A stretch of 19,661 nucleotides of DNA from Burkholderiales bacterium (lineage in GTDB: Bacteria; Pseudomonadota; Gammaproteobacteria; Burkholderiales; Burkholderiaceae_C). The stretch spans positions 1 to 19,661 of the forward strand of contig JAGWTL010000015.1 of the NCBI GenBank assembly GCA_028869035.1, given 5' to 3'. The notes beneath the pieces are model-generated. The model ran no database searches. It was given only the letters and a program-made list of their open reading frames with translations, and was not told the DNA's origin. This document shows, piece after piece, positions 1-5,894 of this stretch; position 1 is the first letter of the stretch, and the number at the start of each line of letters is the position of its first letter. Both the position numbers and the translations under genes were made by a program.

Positions 1-845
1 AGAAGCAGCCGGTGCCGGCGGCCGTCAAGATCGGGCTGGTGCAGCGCCTGCAGGCGGCCGGCCTCAGGGAGATCGAGGTCACCAGCTTCGTGGCACCGAA
101 GTGGGTGCCGCAGATGGGTGACAACGCCGAGGTCATGGCGGGCATCACGCGCCAGGCGGGTGTGCGCTACTCGGTGCTGGTGCCGAACATGAAGGGTTAC
201 GAGGCCGCGGTGCTGTCCCGGCCCGACGAGATCGTGGTCTTCGGCGCGGCCAGCGAGCTCTTCAGCCAGAAGAACATCAACTGCTCGATCGCCGAGAGCA
301 TCGAGCGTTTCGCACCGGTGGTGACCGCCGCGCGGGCTGCCGGCATCCGGGTGCGCGGCGCCATCTCCTGCGCCATGGCCTGTCCCTACGAAGGCGACGT
401 GGCGCCCGAGCGGGTGGAACTGGTGGCACGGCTGATGAAGGATATCGGCGTGCAGCGGGTGGACGTGGCCGACACCATCGGCGCGGCCACGCCGCTCAAG
501 ACCCGGCATGCCATGGAAGCGGCGCTCAAGCACTACGGTCTCGATGAGGTCTCGGGCCACTTCCACGACACCTATGGCCAGGCGCTGGCCAACACGCTGG
601 CCGCGCTGGAGATGGGGGTCTGGAATTTCCAGTCCTCGTCTGCGGGCCTGGGCGGCTGCCCCTATGCCAAGGGGGCCACCGGCAATGTGGCGACGGAGGA
701 TGTGGTCTATCTGCTGCGCGGCATGGGCATCGAGACCGGCATCGACCTGGACAAGCTGGTCGACGCCGGCAAGTACATCAGCGACTATCTGGAACGCAAG
801 CCCAATTCGCGCGCCGCGACGGCCTTGCTGAACAAGCGGGGCTGA
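1..845 (+). CDS. mvaB: Hydroxymethylglutaryl-CoA lyase, 5'-truncated by the window edge
   Basis: Cleaves (S)-3-hydroxy-3-methylglutaryl-CoA to acetoacetate and acetyl-CoA, the last step of leucine catabolism, in the cytoplasm with a divalent metal ion. The open frame runs from base 3 with no start in the window, so the N-terminal 25 to 30 residues, including the usual DGLQNE stretch, lie upstream. Visible family marks are EVTSFVAPKWVPQMGDNAEV near the start, the metal-binding GHFHDTYG (His codons at 558 and 564), and the active-site loop GLGGCPYAKGATGN with its cysteine at 657-659. The TIM-barrel order and length fit the family of about 300 residues. The stop at 843-845 lies 5 bases before the next gene, so the three genes here are probably co-transcribed. 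Other HMGL-like lyases such as isopropylmalate synthase lack this Cys loop. The identification is firm. Confidence 0.95.
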   Translation, partial: KQPVPAAVKIGLVQRLQAAGLREIEVTSFVAPKWVPQMGDNAEVMAGITRQAGVRYSVLVPNMKGYEAAVLSRPDEIVVFGAASELFSQKNINCSIAESIERFAPVVTAARAAGIRVRGAISCAMACPYEGDVAPERVELVARLMKDIGVQRVDVADTIGAATPLKTRHAMEAALKHYGLDEVSGHFHDTYGQALANTLAALEMGVWNFQSSSAGLGGCPYAKGATGNVATEDVVYLLRGMGIETGIDLDKLVDAGKYISDYLERKPNSRAATALLNKRG

Positions 846-850
846 GCGCG

Positions 851-1075
851 ATGGAGTGGCTGGCCGTGAAGGCAGTGGCGGCGCAGGCGCAGGCCCAAAA
901 CCTGCCCTCGCCTTGTATTGCGGTCTGTCGCATGGAAACGTCCACGGGCTTGTGCCAGGGCTGCCTGCGCACGCTGGACGAGATCGCGGCCTGGTCTACG
1001 CTGGATGACGCAGGCAAGCGCACCGTCTGGGCCCGCATCGAGGCACGCGCCACGGCGCAAGGAGTGAACCCGTGA
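851..1075 (+). CDS. DUF1289 family small cysteine protein
   Basis: A 74-residue protein with the DUF1289 core: SPCIAVCR near residues 20-27 followed by GLCQGCLRTLDEIAAW. Four cysteines (C22, C26, C35, C38) in a CxxxC...CxxC spacing suggest metal or Fe-S binding. This is an inference from the pattern, because the family has no settled function. It starts 5 bases after the mvaB stop, and its TGA overlaps the GTG of the next gene in the four bases GTGA (1072-1075), which points to translational coupling. The first 18 residues are Ala/Gln-rich and less conserved in look, so a start slightly further in is possible. The family assignment is confident; the role is unknown. Confidence 0.85.
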   Translation: MEWLAVKAVAAQAQAQNLPSPCIAVCRMETSTGLCQGCLRTLDEIAAWSTLDDAGKRTVWARIEARATAQGVNP

Positions 1076-1704
1076 AGCAGATCACCTTCTACCTGGATTT
1101 CATCTCGCCCTACAGCCATCTGGCCTTCGAGCAGCTGCCCGAGGCGCTGACGGGCCTGACTTATTCGGTGACCTACCGGCCCGTGCTGCTGGGTGCCATG
1201 CTGCGGCACCACCAACTGCTGGGCCCCGCCGAGGTGCCGGCCAAGCGTGCGTGGACCTACCGGCAGGTGCTGTGGCTGGGGCAGCAGCAGGGCGTGACAT
1301 TGCAGATGCCTGCCGTCCATCCCTTCAACCCGCTGCCCCTGCTGCGCCTGGCCATCGCCGTGGCGAACGGCGGCGATCCCAACCGTTATGTTTGCGAGAC
1401 CCTGCTGCGCCACGTCTGGCATGGCGGGCTGGACGCCAACGATCCGGCGCGTCTGCAGGCGCTGCGCGAGCAGCTGGCGCCGGCTCTGGCGCCGGACGAC
1501 GGGGTGGTGAAGGACCGTTTGCGCGCCAACACCGACGAGGCCGTGGCCGCTGGCGCCTTTGGCGTGCCCTCCTTCGTGGTCGATGGCCGCCTGTTCTGGG
1601 GGCAGGACAGTCTGCCCATGCTGCGCTCTTATCTGGAGGGCAGTCCCTGGTTCGAAGGACCCGGCTGGAACTTGGCGCCTCATATCGTTGCGCAGCAGCA
1701 ATGA
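1072..1704 (+). CDS. 2-hydroxychromene-2-carboxylate isomerase-like protein (DsbA fold)
   Basis: A 210-residue thioredoxin-fold protein of the DsbA/HCCA isomerase family, which includes glutathione-dependent isomerases of the naphthalene pathway and kappa-class GST relatives. The N-terminus carries FYLDFISPYSHLA, where S12 is at the position of the catalytic serine of HCCA isomerases in place of a CxxC motif. The cis-proline segment GVPSFVVDG begins at residue 164, followed by the expected FWGQDSLPML. The length matches the family. The start is GTG at 1072, supported by AAGGAG at 1059-1064 and the 4-base overlap with the DUF1289 gene. No other aromatic-degradation genes are visible, so the physiological substrate is uncertain. 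General glutathione-linked isomerase or oxidoreductase is the safe reading. Confidence 0.88.
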   Translation: MKQITFYLDFISPYSHLAFEQLPEALTGLTYSVTYRPVLLGAMLRHHQLLGPAEVPAKRAWTYRQVLWLGQQQGVTLQMPAVHPFNPLPLLRLAIAVANGGDPNRYVCETLLRHVWHGGLDANDPARLQALREQLAPALAPDDGVVKDRLRANTDEAVAAGAFGVPSFVVDGRLFWGQDSLPMLRSYLEGSPWFEGPGWNLAPHIVAQQQ

Positions 1705-1731
1705 AATTTGTCGGCCTGATGAAGGCTGAAC

Positions 1732-1746
1732 TAGGGTAATCCCCTA
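1732..1746. promoter_or_regulatory. Short dyad between the isomerase gene and the transporter gene
   Basis: TAGGG (1732-1736), TAATC, then CCCTA (1742-1746) form a perfect 5-bp inverted repeat about 90 bases before the transporter start. It could be a protein-binding site or chance. No good -35/-10 pair was seen beside it. Confidence 0.25.
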
Positions 1747-1836
1747 AGTCCCATGTAAGAAAGCGGTCAGTGCCGCCCCCAAGAATGCAGGGCAATCCCC
1801 ACGTCGTGGAGGGTGTTCATTCTAAGGAGACACAAC

Positions 1837-3495
1837 ATGGCAACTTCACAGGCCGCAAGGCCGATGACGCCCGAAGAGAAGAAGGTGATCTTCGCCTCTT
1901 CCCTGGGTACCGTTTTCGAGTGGTACGACTTCTATCTCTACGGCTCGCTCGCAGCCATCATCGCCAAGCAGTTCTTCAGCGGACTGGATGCGGGCTCCGC
2001 TTTCATCTTCGCGCTGCTGGCCTTTGCTGCCGGTTTCATCGTGCGCCCCTTCGGCGCCATTTTCTTCGGCCGCCTGGGCGACATGATCGGCCGCAAGTAC
2101 ACCTTCCTGGTCACCATCCTGATCATGGGTCTGTCCACCTTCATCGTGGGCATCCTGCCGACCTATGCCAGCATCGGCGTGGCTGCACCCGTCATCCTGA
2201 TCGCGCTGCGCCTGCTGCAGGGCCTGGCGCTGGGCGGTGAGTACGGTGGCGCCGCCACCTATGTGGCCGAGCACTCGCCGCAGGGCAAGCGCGGCGCCTA
2301 CACAGCCTGGATTCAGACCACGGCCACCCTGGGCCTGTTCCTGAGCCTGATCGTGATTCTCGGCACCCGTACCGCCATGGGCGAGGCGGCCTTCGCCGAC
2401 TGGGGCTGGCGCATTCCCTTCCTGGTGTCCATCTTCCTGCTGGCCATCTCGGTGTGGATCCGTCTGTCCATGAACGAATCGCCGGCCTTCGCCAAGATGA
2501 AGGCCGAGGGCAAGACCTCCAAGGCGCCGCTGTCCGAGTCCTTCGGCCAGTGGAAGAACCTGAAGATCGTGATCCTGGCGCTGATCGGTCTGACCGCCGG
2601 CCAGGCCGTGGTCTGGTACTCGGGCCAGTTCTACGCCCTGTTCTTCCTGACCCAGGCCCTCAAGGTGGACGGCGCCGCCGCCAACATCTATGTGGCCATC
2701 TCGCTGCTGATCGGCACGCCCTTCTTCATCATCTTCGGCGCCTGGTCCGACAAGATCGGCCGCAAGCCCATCATCATGGCCGGCTGCCTGCTGGCCGTGC
2801 TGACCTACTTCCCGGTCTTCGAAGCCCTGACCAAGGCTGCCAACCCCGACCTCTATGCCGCCCAGCAAAAGAGCAAGGTGGTCGTCACGGCCGATCCGAA
2901 GGAGTGCTCCTTCCAGTTCAACCCGACCGGCACCGTCAAGTTCACCAGTTCCTGCGACATTGCCAAGCAGGTGCTGGCTGGCGCTTCGGTGAGTTATGAC
3001 AACGTCGCCGGTGCTGCCGGCGTGCCCGCCACGATCAAGATCGGCGAGCAGGTCATCACCGGGTTCAACGCCAAGGGCATTTCGGCCGACGAAGCCAAGA
3101 CCAAGGACGCCGAGTTCAAGAAGGCCGTGGCCGATGCGCTCAAGGAGCACGGCTACCCCGCCAAGGCCGACATGGCCAAGGTGGACAAGGTCATGGTCGT
3201 TGCCATTCTGGCCTACCTGGTGATCCTGGTCACCATGGTCTACGGCCCGATCGCCGCCATGCTGGTGGAGATGTTCCCGACCCGCATCCGCTACACCTCC
3301 ATGTCGCTGCCGTATCACATCGGCAACGGCTGGTTCGGCGGCCTGCTGCCCACCACGGCCTTCGCCATCGTGGCGCAGACCGGCAATATGTACAACGGCC
3401 TCTGGTACCCGATCATCATCGCCGGCATGACCTTCGTGATCGGCACGCTGTTCATCAAGGAAACCAAGGACGTGGACATCTACGCCCGCGACTGA
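1837..3495 (+). CDS. MFS transporter, metabolite:H+ symporter (MHS) type, with periplasmic insert
   Basis: A 552-residue inner-membrane transporter, probably a proton-coupled organic-acid or osmolyte importer of the MHS branch. The start is ATG 1837, chosen because AAGGAGA at 1824-1830 lies 6 bases before it; an upstream in-frame start at 1813 has no such site. The N-terminal FEWYDFYLYG, motif A GRLGDMIGRK near residues 78-87 and its second copy GAWSDKIGRK near 301-310 mark the two six-helix halves. Between helices 9 and 10 is a hydrophilic block of about 115 residues (roughly 332-447) absent from ordinary MHS proteins of about 430-450 residues. It contains C357 and C373. Motif A sits on the cytoplasmic side, so this block should face the periplasm, where the cysteines could form a disulfide. 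The substrate cannot be read from sequence. The gene is preceded by 132 non-coding bases and followed by a terminator. Confidence 0.9.
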   Translation: MATSQAARPMTPEEKKVIFASSLGTVFEWYDFYLYGSLAAIIAKQFFSGLDAGSAFIFALLAFAAGFIVRPFGAIFFGRLGDMIGRKYTFLVTILIMGLSTFIVGILPTYASIGVAAPVILIALRLLQGLALGGEYGGAATYVAEHSPQGKRGAYTAWIQTTATLGLFLSLIVILGTRTAMGEAAFADWGWRIPFLVSIFLLAISVWIRLSMNESPAFAKMKAEGKTSKAPLSESFGQWKNLKIVILALIGLTAGQAVVWYSGQFYALFFLTQALKVDGAAANIYVAISLLIGTPFFIIFGAWSDKIGRKPIIMAGCLLAVLTYFPVFEALTKAANPDLYAAQQKSKVVVTADPKECSFQFNPTGTVKFTSSCDIAKQVLAGASVSYDNVAGAAGVPATIKIGEQVITGFNAKGISADEAKTKDAEFKKAVADALKEHGYPAKADMAKVDKVMVVAILAYLVILVTMVYGPIAAMLVEMFPTRIRYTSMSLPYHIGNGWFGGLLPTTAFAIVAQTGNMYNGLWYPIIIAGMTFVIGTLFIKETKDVDIYARD

Positions 3496-3514
3496 GCTGC
3501 TACGGCACCTTCAA

Positions 3515-3573
3515 CCCTGCCCCGGTCTGCCGGGGCAGGGCAGAGGCCCTCCAGTTGAGGGCCTTTCTTATTT
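3515..3573 (+). terminator. Two stacked hairpins ending the transporter gene
   Basis: The first hairpin has a perfect 11-bp stem (3515-3525 with 3530-3540, loop TCTG). Three bases later, AGGCCCTC (3544-3551) pairs with GAGGGCCT (3557-3564) around CAGTT and is followed by TTCTTATTT, as in a rho-independent terminator. The first hairpin has no U-tract of its own and may stabilise the 3' end. The structure lies 20 bases after the transporter stop. Confidence 0.85.
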
Positions 3574-3589
3574 CATCCAAGGAAAAAAC

Positions 3590-3763
3590 ATGTGGAAATT
3601 GATCGTCGGCTTCATCGCCTTTGCTGCTCTGGCTCTCTTCGTTATCATGAAAGGTGGCGACAAGCTCGATATGAGTGGCGAAAAACATGGCGCTGAAGCG
3701 GTGCATGCCCCCGAGGTGCCCGCATCGGCTCCGTCGGCGCCGGCTGCCAGCGCTGCCAAATAG
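3590..3763 (+). CDS. Small single-span membrane protein, 57 residues
   Basis: ATG 3590 opens a 57-codon frame ending at TAG 3761-3763. AAGGA at 3579-3583 is a suitable ribosome-binding site 6 bases upstream. The product begins MWKLIVGFIAFAALALFVIM, one hydrophobic span of about 18 residues, followed by the charged stretch KGGDKLDMSGEKHG and an Ala/Pro/Ser-rich tail (PASAPSAPAASAAK). The hydrophobic N-terminus, followed by a lysine, could be a membrane anchor or an uncleaved signal. Function is unknown. It begins 17 bases after the terminator of the transporter gene, so it either depends on read-through or has a start site inside the terminator region. The clean ribosome-binding site and membrane-protein composition argue that it is real, and I recall similar small proteins in related genomes but cannot verify this. 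Confidence 0.7.
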   Translation: MWKLIVGFIAFAALALFVIMKGGDKLDMSGEKHGAEAVHAPEVPASAPSAPAASAAK

Positions 3764-3809
3764 GCGCCGCGGTTGAGGAGACCAGGCGGCTTCAGGGCCG
3801 CGTAACACC

Positions 3810-4262
3810 ATGAATTATTCAAAGACAGACGTTGGGCAACAGGCATTCAAGGAACGCTCGCCGGCCTTATCGGCCCGGCAGCGCTCGGCTTTCATCCTGT
3901 TTGACGGGGTCAAGTCACTGGACCAGGTGCTGGCCGCCACCGCCGGTCTGGGCGTCACGCAGGCCGATGTGGACTACCTGCTGGCGCGGGGTTATATCGC
4001 GGCGGCTCAGTCCCCCGTTCCAGTTGAGGTGTCTGCGGGGGCGTCGCCGGTGGGCGGTGAACGTACGGCGCAACAGCGCTATGCCGAGGCCTATCCGATC
4101 GCCACGAAGCTGACAGCCTCGCTGGGTCTGCGTGGTTTCACGCTGAATCTCGCCGTCGAAGCGGCATCCGGCTATGACGATCTGCTGGCCCTGCTGCCCC
4201 GCATTCAGGACGCCGTGGGCCAGGAGGCCTGCACGCCACTGGCGCAGGCCTTGCGCGGTTAG
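3810..4262 (+). CDS. Conserved hypothetical protein, 150 residues
   Basis: Not assigned to a named family. The product is soluble, with no signal peptide or membrane span. The N-terminal half (residues about 1-65) looks like a compact helical, winged-helix-like unit: SPALSARQRSAFILFDGVKS followed by LDQVLAATAGLGVTQADVDYLLARGYI, the pattern of a helix-turn-helix plus wing. After a Pro/Gly/Ala-rich linker (about 68-85), the C-terminal half (RYAEAYPIATKLTASLGLRG to the end) is again helical. This is compatible with a regulator or adaptor, but no DNA-binding residue can be claimed. It follows the 57-residue gene on the same strand, 46 bases apart, and ends 3 bases from the convergent binding-protein gene. 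The ribosome-binding site is weak: GAGGAG at 3775-3780 is too far, and only AGGG lies near the start. Confidence 0.75.
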   Translation: MNYSKTDVGQQAFKERSPALSARQRSAFILFDGVKSLDQVLAATAGLGVTQADVDYLLARGYIAAAQSPVPVEVSAGASPVGGERTAQQRYAEAYPIATKLTASLGLRGFTLNLAVEAASGYDDLLALLPRIQDAVGQEACTPLAQALRG

Positions 4263-4265
4263 CCC

Positions 4266-5372
4266 TTAACGGCGGAAGCGGCCGTCGGCCGTGATGATGG
4301 ACAGGTCAGCGAAATCCAGGCCGCTGTGGTCCTGCGGGCCGAAATTGACTTCCAGCCCGCCGATGTCGAACTTGCTGAGGCCTTCGAGTGCGGCCTGGAT
4401 GCGCTCCCGGCTGGGCTTGCCGCCCGTGCGGCGCAGGGCCTCCACCAGCACCTTGGCGGCGGCAAAACCTTCGAGCATGGCGGGGCTGACTTCGGTGATG
4501 CCCTTGGCGCGGGCCATATCCTGCGCTTCCTTGACCAGACCGTAGGAGATCGACTGCGGGAAGACCTGGCTCACGATCACGCCGCGTGCCTGCTCGCCGA
4601 GCTGCTTGACGAAACCTCCCGAGGCGTTGTTGGACAGCGTGACCACCTGGGCCGAGGAGCCTGCGGCACGGATGGCCTTGATGCCCGCCACGACGGTGTT
4701 GCCCGAGGCGATGAAGATCACGGCCTGGGGCTGTTCCTGGGCCACCCGGGCCGCGAGGCGCTCGATGTCGGGCTTGGCCCGGTCGAGTTTTTCGACGAAC
4801 AGGGGCTTGAGCTGGGCCTTGTCCAGGCCGCGCAGGGCGCCCTGGACCGAGTCGGCGCCGAAGCTGTCATCGGTCTGCAGGATGCCGATGCGGTTGATGC
4901 CGATGGTGGTCAGGTGCTGGATCGCCTTTTCGGCCTCGCGCTGGTAGGTGGCGCGCACGTTGAAAACGTGTTTTTTCACAGGCTGGTGCAGGATCATGGC
5001 GCCTGTCGAGGGGGCGATCAGCGGCACCCCGTACTTGTCCAGCAGCGGGATGATGGCCTCGGTGTGCGGCGTGCCTCGGTTGAGGAACAAGGCTGCCACA
5101 TTGCGTTCCACGATGAGCTTCTGGGCGTTTTCAGCCGCGAGCTTGGGGTCGAACTTGTCGTCCACCGAGATCAGTTCGATCTTCTGGCCGCCGATACCGC
5201 CTTTGGCATTGACAGCGTCGATGTACAGCTTGGCGCCGTCGGTTGTCTCGTTCACGCCCGCGGCCACAAGGCCGGTGAAGCCCGCCGTCTGTCCGATCAG
5301 GATCTGGGCGGTGCTGGTTTGCCCCAACAGGGCCAGGGCCAGGGCCATTCCAACAATATGTCTCTTTGTCAT
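4266..5372 (-). CDS. ABC transporter periplasmic binding protein, branched-chain amino acid (Liv) type
   Basis: A 368-residue type I periplasmic binding protein (Peripla_BP_6 class) that captures small solutes for an ABC importer. It has a Sec signal peptide: MTKRH, a hydrophobic core, then TSTA with cleavage expected before the glutamine near residue 23. There is no lipobox cysteine. The mature start ILIGQTAGFTGLVAAGVNE, the segment NAKGGIGGQKIELISVDDKF and the later VIFIASGNTVVAGIKAIRAA are typical of LivK-like receptors. The start at 5372 is backed by AGGAGA 6 bases upstream on the - strand. No permease or ATPase genes are adjacent, so it is an orphan receptor that must share a transporter encoded elsewhere. 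Its ligand could be an amino acid, an aromatic acid or another carboxylate and cannot be told from sequence. The 3' end is convergent with the 150-residue gene, with no terminator between them. Confidence 0.92.
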   Translation of the reverse strand: MTKRHIVGMALALALLGQTSTAQILIGQTAGFTGLVAAGVNETTDGAKLYIDAVNAKGGIGGQKIELISVDDKFDPKLAAENAQKLIVERNVAALFLNRGTPHTEAIIPLLDKYGVPLIAPSTGAMILHQPVKKHVFNVRATYQREAEKAIQHLTTIGINRIGILQTDDSFGADSVQGALRGLDKAQLKPLFVEKLDRAKPDIERLAARVAQEQPQAVIFIASGNTVVAGIKAIRAAGSSAQVVTLSNNASGGFVKQLGEQARGVIVSQVFPQSISYGLVKEAQDMARAKGITEVSPAMLEGFAAAKVLVEALRRTGGKPSRERIQAALEGLSKFDIGGLEVNFGPQDHSGLDFADLSIITADGRFRR

Positions 5373-5588
5373 GTCTTGTCTCCTGCGCCTGGGGCGCCAA
5401 GGCTGGACAGTTTAGGTGCAGACATCCTTGAGGGCATCATGGTGAACACCAGTTTGCGGTTACTACGTAGGCTGAAAGGGCAATAGTGCACGGGGAAGGT
5501 CCGATGGTATTGTGATTTTGCGCGCCCGTGTCCGGCATGGGCTCGCACACCATGCCCAGCGGTCACGCCGGGGTAAGGCGGGGTCCTG
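5373..5588. other. Upstream region of the binding-protein gene
   Basis: This gap holds the leader and presumably the promoter of the - strand binding-protein gene. Only a 7-bp inverted repeat is clear, GGCATGG (5534-5540) with CCATGCC (5550-5556). No convincing -35/-10 pair was found. Confidence 0.4.
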
Positions 5589-5860
5589 AGGGATGATCTG
5601 AGTCACTCCCGCCATGCGCGTTCGAGTCCAAAACGGGATGATTTGACCGCCAAGACCACGCAGCGTGTGCCGTAGCACACGCAAGGGGTTTGGTGGGCAA
5701 AGGGCCCGTTTTGGTTCGAACCCGAAGGGGCGTGATTTTGCGGGCGATCCGCAGCGTTGCAAAACCAGGCAAGCCGTCCAGGCTTGCCTTGGGTTTTGCG
5801 CCTTGCGGCTCATCCCGCAAAATCACGCCGCGCACGGCGCGAGTGACGCAGATCTTCCCT
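5589..5860. mobile_element. Nested palindromic element, MITE-like, with 32-base terminal inverted repeats
   Basis: The outer arms 5589-5620 and 5829-5860 are inverted repeats matching at 28 of 32 positions; both ends read AGGGA then GATCTG inward. Inside sit two further hairpins. Arm one (5621-5720) pairs TTCGAG..CCAAAACGGG with CCCGTTTTGGTTCGAA and has a tip GCGTGTGC-CGTA-GCACACGC (5663-5682). Arm two (5729-5829) has a perfect 16-bp base stem, GGCGTGATTTTGCGGG (5729-5744) with CCCGCAAAATCACGCC (5814-5829), and an inner imperfect stem around GTCCA (5776-5780). Together they fold as a three-way cloverleaf in DNA or RNA. There is no transposase and no credible reading frame. No target-site duplication is evident (TCCTG on the left, AAAAT on the right). 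It could be a non-autonomous transposable element or a structured RNA gene; the palindromy is seen, the class is inferred. Confidence 0.6.
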
Positions 5861-5865
5861 AAAAT
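5860..5865 (+). promoter_or_regulatory. Candidate -10 box for uvrA at the edge of the palindromic element
   Basis: TAAAAT matches the sigma-70 -10 consensus at 5 of 6 bases and straddles the right end of the palindromic element, 30 bases before the uvrA start. No good -35 hexamer was found, so this is tentative. If real, the element supplies part of the promoter. Confidence 0.3.
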
Positions 5866-5894
5866 GTTCGGGCTCAAGCAGGAAGACCACGCAC

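Noticed and set aside
1846..3318. A 490-codon open frame on the - strand opposite the transporter
   Set aside because: The product is a Gly/His/Asp/Gln-rich mirror of a membrane protein gene with no family match, so it is a shadow.
5714..5722. A tRNA T-loop-like GGTTCGAAC inside the palindromic element
   Set aside because: There is no acceptor stem, D arm or anticodon arm around it; it is part of one arm of the inverted repeat.
5584..5865. A target-site duplication flanking the palindromic element
   Set aside because: The flanks TCCTG and AAAAT do not match, so no duplication can be claimed.
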